A stretch of 64,000 nt of DNA from Roseivirga ehrenbergii (GTDB lineage: Bacteria > Bacteroidota > Bacteroidia > Cytophagales > Cyclobacteriaceae): assembly GCF_001593005.1 (NCBI RefSeq), contig NZ_LQZQ01000009.1, positions 1 through 64,000 on the forward strand, read 5' to 3'. Within the stretch, counting starts at the first letter, position 1. Each line of letters opens with the position of its first letter. The notes beneath the pieces are model-generated. The model did not search any database. It was not told the origin of the DNA and saw only the letters and a list, made by a program, of their open reading frames with translations. The translations under genes and the position numbers were made by a program. Below, one piece after another: positions 25,821-34,504 of this stretch.

Positions 25821-26575
25821 TAAAGTCGCTGTGTGTCGCTAAAGTATACTTCTGATTCGAGAATACAAATTCACTTTGCAGATTTTGGGCTAAGATAAGC
25901 ATTAGTGGTAAAACCAATGTTAATCAAAAATCAAATTCTCGAAGTCAAAGGAAACGTTAAACTCTTGATTAAAATAATAAACATAAAAGATCAACTCATA
26001 TTAAGGTGACGTTGTAGTATAGTAAGCCTTTACTTTTTTCTAAGCTCAATTTTAGACGATTGCTTGATTGACCAAAGGATATTTACTCGAAAGGCAAAAA
26101 TATAAATCAGTAGGTTAATCAACCAATCCCGTGACTATTCATTTTGAATACCAATGGAGTAGCCTTACGCAATAGCTGTTCGATAGGTTATGAAAATTCA
26201 ACCAGTAGGAAAATATCAGGGGTTGGTTTAAAAAATGAGCTTAAGTTTTAATTTAAATTAAGTTCACGAAAAAATTGTCACGACCATTTTAATCAACTAA
26301 ATTTATAGTCGATTTTGAATGAAAACTTCCAAAAGGTGCTTAATAGGCTCGGTGTTTTGCAGTTAGTTTTAGCGATTGGAAAGACTATTAATAGGTATTT
26401 GTAAATCTGCCTAAGCGATGAACTGAGGCTATTTTCACAATTTTGGTTAAAAATGCCTGATTTTAAGGTGATTATTGATATCCCTTTTTATAAAGGTTTG
26501 AATCTAAAAGAAAAGCTGACATATTTGTAACCCTCAAATTAGTGCTCGTTGGACTGAATGTGTTTAGGTTAAGCA
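25821..26575. other. 755-bp stretch without a gene
   Basis: No open frame longer than about 30 codons with coding character on either strand, and no tRNA, tmRNA or RNase P signature was recognised. It contains a 14-bp perfect palindrome TTAATTTAAATTAA (26248-26261), and a good promoter for the next gene at 26497-26527. It is unusually long for this gene-dense window and may hold a small RNA or a decayed gene. Confidence 0.6.
26497..26527 (+). promoter_or_regulatory. Promoter of the envelope cluster (TTTG, 19 nt, CATATTTG)
   Basis: -33 TTTG at 26497-26500 and a one-mismatch -7 box at 26520-26527, 19 nt apart; the leader to the ATG at 26576 would be about 40 nt. Confidence 0.55.
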
Positions 26576-27853
26576 ATGCTCAAAAATATCATTAAATATT
26601 CGGCCCTTTTAGGGGCATTTTTATTCTGTGCTCCTCTTAAGGCGCAGTTTACTCAAAGTTCTTATTCTGCTTTTGGAATAGGGGACATAAACTGGGGTGG
26701 TTACTCCAATAACGCTGGAATGGGAGGGTTTGGCATAAGCTATAATAATAGGTTTTATGTTAACAATCTTAATCCGGCTCTCATTGCATCTAATTATGAC
26801 GCGGTATTTCAGATAGAGGCTTCATTTGACTCGAGAACCTATAACAACGGAGACAAGAGCTATAGCTCATTTACAGGTGGGTTCAAAGATTTTGGATTTT
26901 CATTGCCGATTAAATACGGAAAATGGAATATGGCCTTAGGTCTCAGTCCATATACCTCTGTTAGCTACGGAATTCTACAAAGTACAACTGGGCCAGATAA
27001 CACAACCTTGTTATCTCAATTAGATGGTAATGGCGGTATAGACGAGGCTTTCATGACTCATGCACTGAGACTCGGGGATTTCATGATCGGCTTGAAAACA
27101 TCATATTTATTTGGTTCTATAGAAAGAGATACAGAATTTCTTCTAACGGGTATTCCAGCTATTACCTTTAGTAGCACTATATATAATGAAAGAAGAAGCT
27201 TCTCAGATGTTACCGCCAATATTGGTGTGGCTTATAAATTAAAATTCAATGAAAAGCAGTCACTGAATTTTGGAGCATTCTATAATTTGGAAACTAATAT
27301 TAGAAGTAGAAACCTGACGAGGTTAGAAAGCCAAGATATCAATGGAAATGTTCTTTCGAGTGATACGCTTAAAAATAACATTGACACAAATATCTCTATT
27401 CCTCAGCGTATTGGTTTTGGTATTTCTTATGAAAAATCTCAGAGGTTTGCAGTGGGGATTGATATACAAACTCAAGCGTGGAGTCAGTACCTGAATGAAT
27501 CTGGCCAAACTAGTTCTGAATTTGGAGATGCCTTTAGAATTGCCGTTGGTGGAGAATTATTACCAAATTACGAAGTTTCAAAGGCTGGCCCCAGAATAAC
27601 CTATAGATTCGGGGTTCATTATGAAAGGACTCCATATTTAGTCAATTCACAAGAAGTAAACGACTTTGGTATAAATTTTGGAACATCATTACCGCTGAGC
27701 GGAATTTGGGGTGTTTCAAATGTGAATTTAGGAGCTACCTTCGGAAATAGAGGTAATGTAACCGATGGGTTAATTAGAGAAAACTACCTCAAGTTGAGCA
27801 TTGGATTTAGTTTGCAAGACCAGACATGGTTTGCAAGACAAAAGTATAATTAA
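26576..27853 (+). CDS. Outer-membrane porin-like protein
   Basis: 425 residues with a signal peptide (ending LKAQF) and alternating beta-strand pattern throughout, ending in an aromatic tail (SIGFSLQDQTWFARQKYN). The N-terminus SSYSAFGIGDINWGGYSNNA, GMGGFGISYNNRFYVNNLNP and ALI resembles FadL-like Bacteroidota barrel proteins. It is the first gene of a cluster with a TPR protein, lptC, a CNNM protein and a PpiD-like foldase. In Bacteroidota this arrangement recurs and suggests a part in outer-membrane assembly. Substrate unknown. Confidence 0.8.
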   Translation: MLKNIIKYSALLGAFLFCAPLKAQFTQSSYSAFGIGDINWGGYSNNAGMGGFGISYNNRFYVNNLNPALIASNYDAVFQIEASFDSRTYNNGDKSYSSFTGGFKDFGFSLPIKYGKWNMALGLSPYTSVSYGILQSTTGPDNTTLLSQLDGNGGIDEAFMTHALRLGDFMIGLKTSYLFGSIERDTEFLLTGIPAITFSSTIYNERRSFSDVTANIGVAYKLKFNEKQSLNFGAFYNLETNIRSRNLTRLESQDINGNVLSSDTLKNNIDTNISIPQRIGFGISYEKSQRFAVGIDIQTQAWSQYLNESGQTSSEFGDAFRIAVGGELLPNYEVSKAGPRITYRFGVHYERTPYLVNSQEVNDFGINFGTSLPLSGIWGVSNVNLGATFGNRGNVTDGLIRENYLKLSIGFSLQDQTWFARQKYN

Positions 27854-27864
27854 ACTACAGTATT

Positions 27865-29196
27865 ATGAGAATTAAATTTTTATTGACCTTGATCATTATT
27901 ACCTCTGGGTACTCTGCTATGGCTCAATTCAAATGGCCAGAAGACCCGGAAAAAAGAAGTGATGCCCAAACAAAATGGACATTATTTAGCGATACCGAAA
28001 AGGCTGGTAATTATGATGCCGCTAAGGGTCATCTAGCATATATCTTGGAGAATTACCCTGAATTAAGTGAGTCAACTTATATAAAGGGAATCGCGATTTG
28101 GGATGAATCTTGGGAAAATGGTAAAACTGAGGCTGAAAAGGACGCAGCGGCTGCTAAGGTGATGTCATTATATGACATGCGCTTTAAGACTTACCCAGAA
28201 TCAAAGAAAGACAATATAGGTCGTCAGGCTATTTCTGCTTATAAGTATTACATTAAGGATAAGGATCCCGAAAAAACGAAATATCTTCTAGACTTATTTA
28301 AGCTCACTTATGAGCTTGAAGGGAATGAGGGTTTCTACTCAACTGGCCGTTATTATATGCAGACTGCCGTTTTAGGTTATGCACGTGACATTGGTCTTAC
28401 AGATGAACAACTTCTTGATATATATAATAGATGTACAGAGCACATTGATTATCAAATTCAAAAGGCGAAAAGCCAGAATAAGAGCACCAAAAGTATGGAT
28501 GCGGTAAAAGAGTTTGTTGATAAAAAATTAGCAGACCTTAACCTAATCGACTGTAATTTTATTGTCGAAAAGCTTGTTCCAGAATTTAAGGCAAACCCTA
28601 AAGATGAAGAGCTTGCAAACAAAATATTTGTTTATGCATTCAATGGTGGATGTACCGATGCTGATTGGTTTATTGATGCCGCTAAAACGGTATTAGAGAC
28701 TAAACCTCAATACGGTATTGCTAACATGCTTGGCTCAACTTATCTTAAAGAAAAAGATTATGTAAACGCTAAAGTATATTACGAGAAAGCCATTGAAATT
28801 GCTGAAGATAACACCGATAAGGGTAAAGCCATGAAGCAGATTGTTTTAATGGAGCGTCTTGAAGGAAATAAGGCTGAGGCTAGAAAAATGGCCATCGCAG
28901 CTGTTGAAATTGACCCGACTTTGAAAGAAGAAATGTATACCTTAATTGGTGATATGGTGATGCAAAGTAACGAGTGTAATCAAGAGAAAAGCCAAGTTGA
29001 CGATAGAGCTAGATTTATCGTTGCTTATGATTACTATATGAAAGGTGGTAATCAGTTAAAAGCAAGCCAAGCCAAGTCGCAATTCCCAAGTGGTGGAGAA
29101 ATTTTTACCGAAGGTAAAGAAGTAGGAGATTCTGTTACAGTAGGATGCTGGATACAACAAAGCGTTAAATTGCAGAAAAGACCTGATCAGCAATAG
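27865..29196 (+). CDS. Periplasmic TPR protein
   Basis: 443 residues with signal peptide (GYSAMAQF). Tetratricopeptide-like helical pairs are visible (DTEKAGNYDAAKGHLAYILE; GIANMLGSTYLKEKDYVNAK, VYYEKAIEIAEDNTDKGKAM; GNKAEARKMAIAAVEIDPTL). A cysteine-containing C-terminal segment (NECNQEK; VGDSVTVGCWIQQSVKL) is the conserved tail of this family. Likely a scaffold for periplasmic protein contacts. It begins 11 nt after the porin-like gene and ends at an intrinsic terminator at 29221-29250 that precedes lptC. Confidence 0.85.
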   Translation: MRIKFLLTLIIITSGYSAMAQFKWPEDPEKRSDAQTKWTLFSDTEKAGNYDAAKGHLAYILENYPELSESTYIKGIAIWDESWENGKTEAEKDAAAAKVMSLYDMRFKTYPESKKDNIGRQAISAYKYYIKDKDPEKTKYLLDLFKLTYELEGNEGFYSTGRYYMQTAVLGYARDIGLTDEQLLDIYNRCTEHIDYQIQKAKSQNKSTKSMDAVKEFVDKKLADLNLIDCNFIVEKLVPEFKANPKDEELANKIFVYAFNGGCTDADWFIDAAKTVLETKPQYGIANMLGSTYLKEKDYVNAKVYYEKAIEIAEDNTDKGKAMKQIVLMERLEGNKAEARKMAIAAVEIDPTLKEEMYTLIGDMVMQSNECNQEKSQVDDRARFIVAYDYYMKGGNQLKASQAKSQFPSGGEIFTEGKEVGDSVTVGCWIQQSVKLQKRPDQQ

Positions 29197-29220
29197 TTGA
29201 TTTCTAAATAATAATAAAGG

Positions 29221-29250
29221 CGGTCTTCTCTATTCGGGAAGACCGTTTTT
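29221..29250 (+). terminator. Intrinsic terminator 6 nt before the lptC start codon
   Basis: Perfect arms CGGTCTTC (29221-29228) and GAAGACCG (29238-29245), a 9-nt loop and TTTTT (29246-29250). The lptC ATG is at 29257. No promoter box lies between hairpin and ATG. Confidence 0.85.
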
Positions 29251-29256
29251 CATACA

Positions 29257-29805
29257 ATGAGATTCAAAAAGTTTATACCTCTTTTATTTGTAATGGCATT
29301 TACGGCCTGCTTTTCTGAGCCAAAAAAATTGGCTGAAATGGAAGAGTATGACGGCCCTATTCTAGAGTCTGAATTTGTTGAAATCATTATGACTGAAGGT
29401 TCCATTCGAAAATTGGGAATTAAAGGGAATAAACAACTAACTTTCTCCAATGGAGATTTAGAGTTTCCGGAAACCATAAGGATTGATTTTTTTGATAGCG
29501 AAGGAGACACCACTTCAGTGCTTACGGCTTTGGAAGGTTTTTATGATGCAAAAACGAAACTTTACAGAGCCAATGGCGATGTAGTAGTTAGAAACTTAAA
29601 GGAAAATCAAACCCTGAAAACCGAAGAGTTATTCTGGAACCCAAACACAGAAAGAATTTATACAGATCAGTTTTTTATTGTGACAACAGAAACAGAGTTA
29701 ATTCAGGGCACAGGGATGGATGCTCCTCAAGATTTTTCAGAATTCTCGGTAACGAACCCAAAGGATTCGGAATTCGAAATTAAAGAGACAAATGAAAACA
29801 ACTAG
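29257..29805 (+). CDS. lptC: LPS export protein LptC
   Basis: 182 residues. Lipoprotein-type signal (FVMAFTACFSEP, Cys18), the usual form in Bacteroidota, instead of the transmembrane anchor of enterobacteria. The OstA-like beta-jellyroll is visible: GPILESEFVEIIMTEGSIRK, FYDAKTKLYRANGDVVVRNL, LKTEELFWNPNTERIYTDQF and LIQGTGMDAPQDFSEFSVTN. It would bridge the LptBFG extractor and LptA in moving LPS across the periplasm. It overlaps the next gene by 14 nt. An intrinsic terminator sits just before its ATG, so expression depends on readthrough or antitermination. Confidence 0.9.
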   Translation: MRFKKFIPLLFVMAFTACFSEPKKLAEMEEYDGPILESEFVEIIMTEGSIRKLGIKGNKQLTFSNGDLEFPETIRIDFFDSEGDTTSVLTALEGFYDAKTKLYRANGDVVVRNLKENQTLKTEELFWNPNTERIYTDQFFIVTTETELIQGTGMDAPQDFSEFSVTNPKDSEFEIKETNENN

Positions 29806-30004
29806 TGGCACCATAATCTTTTCACTTTGTGTAGTCACATTTGTGATAGGGGTTCATCAAACCATGACCTATGGAATCGCCTATTCCTATTTTATTTTTA
29901 TGATATCAATAGGTCTGTTATTTTTATACAGATATAGGAAGTCTAAACACAAAGAACAGGAAGAACAAGCCAAGCCAGCACCTAAGCGGAAAAAGAAACA
30001 TTAA
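29792..30004 (+). CDS. Small two-helix membrane protein
   Basis: 70 residues with two transmembrane helices (GTIIFSLCVVTFVIGVHQTM and YSYFIFMISIGLLFLYRYRK) and a strongly basic tail (APKRKKKH). It overlaps lptC by 14 nt and shares one base with the following gene (TAATG), so it is translationally coupled on both sides and co-regulated with LPS export. No named family recognised. Confidence 0.75.
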   Translation: MKTTSGTIIFSLCVVTFVIGVHQTMTYGIAYSYFIFMISIGLLFLYRYRKSKHKEQEEQAKPAPKRKKKH

Positions 30005-31284
30005 TGGACTATTACCAAATTACGGTTATCATTATTACCCTCATTTTTTCAGCATTTTTTTCTGGAACTGAAATCGCGTTTGTAACCTCCAGCAAGCTCC
30101 AAATCGAACTTCAAAGCAAAAAGGGATCGCTTAGTGGTAAAATCTTAGTATTCTTTACTCAAAAACCTTCGAGGCTTATCAATACCGCTTTGGTGGGCAA
30201 TACAATTGCCCTAGTTATTTACGGTTACTTCATGGCTTTAATTTTAGAACCTCTGATCATCCGGGTTTTGCCAGAGTATTTAAATAACCCTGGTGCTGTT
30301 CTCCTTATTCAAACCGTATTATCAACCCTGTTGGTTTTGTTTACTGCTGAATTCACGCCAAAGAGCATATTTCTAATTAATCCCAACCGATTATTGAGCA
30401 TACTTTCGGTACCAATTATGCTCATTTTCATTATCATGTTTCCGTTGGTTTGGGTAATTGAGCAAATGTCTCGTTTTATCATAGTTTATGTTCTAAGGCA
30501 GAAATTCTCTGAAGATCGCCCAGTTTTTGGACTTACCGATTTGCGCTCATACATCCAACGCAATACTCATAAAGACATTAAAGAATCCAAAGTAGAATTG
30601 GATACAAAAATCTTTAACAATGCCCTTGAGTTCAAAACCGTTAAAGTAAGGGAGTGCATGATTCCTCGAACTGACATTGCTGCGGTGGAATTGGAGGATT
30701 CTATTGAAGATTTAAAAAACGAATTCATAGAAAGCGGGCACTCTAAAGTTTTGGTGTATCGCAACAATATTGATGAGGTGATTGGCTATTGTCATGCGCT
30801 GGCTTTATTCAAAAAACCTCAAGACATAGAGAGCATTCTTACTCCAATAATAATTGTACCCGAAACTATGCTGGTGAATGAACTTATGATTCAGTTTATT
30901 CAAGAAAGAAAGAGCTTGGCACTTGTTGTCGATGAATTTGGAGGAACCTCTGGCTTGGTAAGCTTAGAAGATGTGATTGAAGAAATTTTTGGTGAGATCC
31001 AAGATGAACACGATGATGAAGATTGGGTGGAGCAACAGCTTGACGACAATAATTATATTTTTAGTGCTCGTCATGAAGTTGACTACTTGAACGAAAAATA
31101 TAATTTCAACATTCCAGAGGGCGATTACGATACGCTAGGAGGCTTTATCCTGTCGATTACTGAAAATATTCCTCAAGTAAATGAGACCATTTCTGTTCCT
31201 CCGTTTAAAATAAAAATAGTGGCAATGGAAGATGCTAGGATTGATAGTGTAATGCTTAGCATCCTGCCAGACAGAGAAGACTGA
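30004..31284 (+). CDS. CNNM/CorC-type membrane protein (hemolysin family)
   Basis: 426 residues: an N-terminal CNNM (DUF21) transmembrane domain (FSGTEIAFVTSSKLQIELQS, NTALVGNTIALVIYGYF), a pair of CBS domains (VKVRECMIPRTDIAAVELED; LALVVDEFGGTSGLVSLEDV, IEEIFGEIQDEHDDE) and a C-terminal CorC/HlyC transporter-associated domain (YNFNIPEGDYDTLGGFILSI). Family members are implicated in Mg2+ or Co2+ efflux; the old hemolysin name does not imply haemolysis. Translationally coupled to the small protein upstream. Confidence 0.92.
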   Translation: MDYYQITVIIITLIFSAFFSGTEIAFVTSSKLQIELQSKKGSLSGKILVFFTQKPSRLINTALVGNTIALVIYGYFMALILEPLIIRVLPEYLNNPGAVLLIQTVLSTLLVLFTAEFTPKSIFLINPNRLLSILSVPIMLIFIIMFPLVWVIEQMSRFIIVYVLRQKFSEDRPVFGLTDLRSYIQRNTHKDIKESKVELDTKIFNNALEFKTVKVRECMIPRTDIAAVELEDSIEDLKNEFIESGHSKVLVYRNNIDEVIGYCHALALFKKPQDIESILTPIIIVPETMLVNELMIQFIQERKSLALVVDEFGGTSGLVSLEDVIEEIFGEIQDEHDDEDWVEQQLDDNNYIFSARHEVDYLNEKYNFNIPEGDYDTLGGFILSITENIPQVNETISVPPFKIKIVAMEDARIDSVMLSILPDRED

Positions 31285-31312
31285 TTAACAGGGCTTTTTG
31301 TCTGTATTTTCT

Positions 31313-31344
31313 TTTGCTAATAGGTCATAAATCAATTATGTTTG
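31313..31344 (+). promoter_or_regulatory. Promoter of the PpiD/SurA-like gene (TTTG, 20 nt, TATGTTTG)
   Basis: -33 TTTG at 31313-31316 and an exact -7 box at 31337-31344, 20 nt apart. This is the clearest Bacteroidota promoter in the window; the leader is about 20 nt. Confidence 0.75.
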
Positions 31345-31369
31345 CGGCTATTTCAATTAATAAGTACAA

Positions 31370-33499
31370 ATGGCAATAATTAACACGCTTCGTGAAAAGA
31401 TGGGACGACTTTTGGTAGTCGTAGTTGGAGCATCGATTTTAGCTTTCGTTTTAACCGATGTTTTAAGTAGTAGGTCGTCCATTCTGGGTAGTGATAAACA
31501 AGAAGTTGGAGAGATTTCTGGAGAATCCATCAGTCAGCAAGAATATGCTAACCTAGTAGAAAGCATCAAACAAAATTACATGGCTCAATACGGTATTAAT
31601 CCGAATGAGTTCTTAATGCAAACCATTAGAGATCAAGCTTGGGAGCAGTTAATCGCTCAAATTGCTTACACTAAACGTTTCGATAAGGCTGGCATTGCGG
31701 TGTCTGGCGATGAAAGAATCGACATGGTGCAAGGAAAAAACATTTCCCCACAAGTATTGCAGCAATTTGCAGATCCACAAACAGGAGAGTTGGACCGTCA
31801 GTTCTTGAACCAAGTTTTGGTTAATAGCGATTTAGACCCGCAATCTAGACTTAGATGGCAGTTGTTTGAGAACAGCTTGGCTGAAAACAGAAGAATGACA
31901 AAATATCAGAACCTAATTCTGAAAACAAACTATGTGACTTTGGCTGAAGCACAGCAAGAGTATATGGAGCAAGAAGGTGGCATCACTTTAGATTACCTTT
32001 ACATTCCTTTCTTAGCGGTAGATGACAACCAAATTGCTGAAGTTACAGATGCGGATTTGCAAACTTATTTAAATGAGCATAAAGATGAATATACTGTAGA
32101 AGAGAGTCGATCTATTGATTACATTTCTTTCCCAGTGATTCCTTCAGCTGCTGATAGTGCTTATTACACCGAAGAATTGAACCTCCTTAGAACTCAACTC
32201 GAAGCAGGAGATAATGACTCTACTTTGGCAGTGATTAATACAGAGCAAGGTGTTGGATTCGGTACTTTTGATCCATCTGCTCTTCCTGACGATATTGTTA
32301 ACAACCTTTCTAACCTTAATAAAGGTGATGTAATTGGTCCTAAGTTGTCAAACGGAATTTATACACTTTTCAAATTATCTGATATCGTTAAAAGTGATGC
32401 AGAGTTTGTAAGAGTAAGCCACATCTTATTAAGAACAGAAGGAATGTCGGCAGCAGAAAAAGCTCAAGTAAAAGCTAAAGCAGAAGGCATTTTACGTCAG
32501 GCTAGAAATGGTGCGGATTTCGCTCAATTAGCAATCGAAAACTCTGAGGATTCTTCAGGACCTACTGGAGGAGATTTAGGTTGGTATAGAAAAGGAGGAG
32601 ATGCACAAGGTCAGTGGGCTGAACCATTCGAAAATGCTGCATTTTCTGTAAGTCGCGAAGGTGTAATTAACCGTGTTGTTGAAAGTGATTTCGGCTACCA
32701 TATTATGAATGTAACTGGTGCGCCAAGTAACAACCGTTATAAGGTTGCAATGATTCTTAAGGAATTAACGCCATCAGACGAAACGATTGATGCTGCCTAT
32801 CAGAAAGCAGGACAATTTGTTTTGGAAACTGATTCTTATGATGAATTTGTAAACAATGCATCTGCAAACGGATATTCTGTTTTCAGTGGAAACAATATTA
32901 ACTCTAATAGCTCTAGCATTGGTAGATTAGAAAATGCGCGTCAGATTGTAACTTGGTTGTACGGAGAAGCTTCTGTAGGAGACGTTAAGGACTTTGACCT
33001 TGCAGACGAATATGTTGTAGCGGTTTACAGGGCCAAAGTAGAGGCTGGAACAGCAAAACTTAGCGATAGTGGTGTGAGAAGCCAAATTAAGCTTAAGGTT
33101 GAAAATGCTAAGAAAGCGAAATACATTACTGATAAAATTGCATCGGCATCAGGCTCATTGTCAGATATGGCTGCTTCATTTGATGCCATAGCTCAAGTTT
33201 ATACTGATACTGAAGTGAAATTAAGCTCTAATTCTTTACCTAATGTAGGAGTTGCCCCTGCTGCGGTAGGTACGGCTTTCGCTCTTAAAAATGTTGGTGA
33301 TAGATCTAAGGCCATTACAACTGATGTTGGAGTAGTTATTATGGAGTTGAAATCGAAAAATGCGCCAGCGGCCATTACTGATTACACAACTTATGTGAAT
33401 CAGATTCAACAAAGAGCATTAAATAATGCCCAATTAAAAATGAATCAGTCGGTCAGAGAAAAGGCTGAAATTTTAGACAAACGTTATAAATATTACTAA
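31370..33499 (+). CDS. PpiD/SurA-like peptidyl-prolyl isomerase
   Basis: 709 residues, inner-membrane anchored by one N-terminal helix (MGRLLVVVVGASILAFVLTD) with the bulk in the periplasm. A SurA-N/PpiD-like chaperone region (ISQQEYANLVESIKQNYMAQ) comes first. A parvulin domain spans about 340-445: FVRVSHILLRTEGMSAAEKA, NSEDSSGPTGGDLGWYRKGG, and FGYHIMNVTG. It folds outer-membrane and exported proteins. It has its own promoter and ends at a strong terminator with a UUCG loop. Named here by architecture; PpiD fits better than SurA because of the membrane anchor. Confidence 0.9.
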   Translation: MAIINTLREKMGRLLVVVVGASILAFVLTDVLSSRSSILGSDKQEVGEISGESISQQEYANLVESIKQNYMAQYGINPNEFLMQTIRDQAWEQLIAQIAYTKRFDKAGIAVSGDERIDMVQGKNISPQVLQQFADPQTGELDRQFLNQVLVNSDLDPQSRLRWQLFENSLAENRRMTKYQNLILKTNYVTLAEAQQEYMEQEGGITLDYLYIPFLAVDDNQIAEVTDADLQTYLNEHKDEYTVEESRSIDYISFPVIPSAADSAYYTEELNLLRTQLEAGDNDSTLAVINTEQGVGFGTFDPSALPDDIVNNLSNLNKGDVIGPKLSNGIYTLFKLSDIVKSDAEFVRVSHILLRTEGMSAAEKAQVKAKAEGILRQARNGADFAQLAIENSEDSSGPTGGDLGWYRKGGDAQGQWAEPFENAAFSVSREGVINRVVESDFGYHIMNVTGAPSNNRYKVAMILKELTPSDETIDAAYQKAGQFVLETDSYDEFVNNASANGYSVFSGNNINSNSSSIGRLENARQIVTWLYGEASVGDVKDFDLADEYVVAVYRAKVEAGTAKLSDSGVRSQIKLKVENAKKAKYITDKIASASGSLSDMAASFDAIAQVYTDTEVKLSSNSLPNVGVAPAAVGTAFALKNVGDRSKAITTDVGVVIMELKSKNAPAAITDYTTYVNQIQQRALNNAQLKMNQSVREKAEILDKRYKYY

Positions 33500-33508
33500 A
33501 AATATTAA

Positions 33509-33534
33509 ATCGGCCTTCGGGCCGATTTTTTTTT
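33509..33534 (+). terminator. Strong intrinsic terminator with TTCG tetraloop
   Basis: ATCGGCC (33509-33515), TTCG loop, GGCCGAT (33520-33526), then nine T residues to 33534; 10 nt after the stop codon. Confidence 0.92.
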
Positions 33535-33557
33535 GACTCTTCCTGCCTTAACTTAGC

Positions 33558-33824
33558 ATGATGCAAAAATTCACTTCAGAGAATTTTAAGGAAAAACTAG
33601 AGAGCACCCTTAATTTTCCAGCTTTATATATGTTTAAGTTTATTGTGGAAGATGAAAAGCAAAATGAAGTAAAAAAGCTTTTCCCAGGCCACGACCTAAA
33701 AGCCAAGGCTTCTAGCAAGGGAAAATACGTAAGTATTACTGCCCAAGTCATGATGCCCTCTAGCGATTCCATTATTGAAGTTTATCTTGAAGCTGCCAAA
33801 ATTGAGGGGATTATAGCTCTGTAA
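33558..33824 (+). CDS. DUF493 family protein
   Basis: 88 residues, the size of YbeD-type DUF493 proteins: an ACT-like alpha/beta fold with FPALYMFKFIVEDEKQNEVK, KLFPGHDLKAKASSKGKYVS and ITAQVMMPSSDSIIEVYLEA. The function is unknown; members are thought to be small regulatory cytoplasmic proteins. There are two tandem ATGs (33558 and 33561). A box TAACTTAG (33549-33556) ends 4 nt before the second, the same spacing as in nadC and gpmI, which favours 33561 as the true start. The stop overlaps the next start by one base. Confidence 0.85.
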   Translation: MMQKFTSENFKEKLESTLNFPALYMFKFIVEDEKQNEVKKLFPGHDLKAKASSKGKYVSITAQVMMPSSDSIIEVYLEAAKIEGIIAL

Positions 33825-34501
33825 TGGTGAAGTCATTATCCTACATATTGCTCATTCTTCTAGTCTGGTCATGCTCCAGTCGGCCAAAGGAACAGGGTAT
33901 TGATTCTTCAACCACTCAGAAGGAAAAACTGGTTCCAGAAGCATTAGAAGATAGTCAGGATTTACAGGAAGATGAAGCAAGGACTGAGTGGCAAAACCCT
34001 GAGTTTGTAGTCAACTTGTTGGGTGACTTAACCGATAAAACCGTGGCCGATGTTGGAGCAGGATCGGGTTACTTCACTTTTAAGATTGCTAGAAAGGCCA
34101 AGAAGGTAATTGCGCTAGATATCGATCCCAATTCGTTAGAATATATTCAAAATCAGAAGTCAATTGTAGGAAAGTGGGCCGATAATATTGACACCCGTTT
34201 AACTCCTGCAGATGTGCCTAATTTGCTAGATAATGAGGCTGATATTGTATTAATAGTAAATACTTACGCCTATATTCCGAATAAAGATCAATATTTAAGC
34301 CGGCTAAAGAAGGGGATGAAGAAAGGCGGTACTTTGGTGATTATTGACTTTAAAAATGGAGATATACCTGTAGGGCCTTCAGATGAGGCTAAGGTTCCGA
34401 GTAGAAGATTAGAACAATCCTTACAAAAGGCTGGTTTCTCAGGTATTAAAACAGATATTAAAAGTCTAGAATATCAGTACATCATTACAGCTAAAAACTA
34501 A
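33824..34501 (+). CDS. SAM-methyltransferase-like lipoprotein
   Basis: 225 residues. It begins with a lipoprotein signal (ILLILLVWSCSSRP, Cys17), a ~40-residue acidic linker, and then a class I methyltransferase fold: motif I VADVGAGSGYFTFKIARKAK, motif II VIALDIDPNSLEYIQNQKSI, IVLIVNTYAYIPNKDQYLSR and GGTLVIIDFKNGDIP. The glycine-rich SAM loop is intact. Export of such an enzyme is odd because SAM is cytoplasmic. Overlaps DUF493 by one base and is followed after 3 nt by the pterin dehydratase gene, so it belongs to an operon. Confidence 0.85.
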   Translation: MVKSLSYILLILLVWSCSSRPKEQGIDSSTTQKEKLVPEALEDSQDLQEDEARTEWQNPEFVVNLLGDLTDKTVADVGAGSGYFTFKIARKAKKVIALDIDPNSLEYIQNQKSIVGKWADNIDTRLTPADVPNLLDNEADIVLIVNTYAYIPNKDQYLSRLKKGMKKGGTLVIIDFKNGDIPVGPSDEAKVPSRRLEQSLQKAGFSGIKTDIKSLEYQYIITAKN

Positions 34502-34504
34502 GAT

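Noticed and set aside
26241-26262. AT-rich palindrome as replication origin
   Set aside because: It stands alone, with no DnaA-box cluster and no dnaA or dnaN gene nearby.
25821-26575. tmRNA, RNase P or 6S RNA in the long gap
   Set aside because: No tag-peptide frame, conserved core or long paired structure typical of these RNAs was seen by eye.
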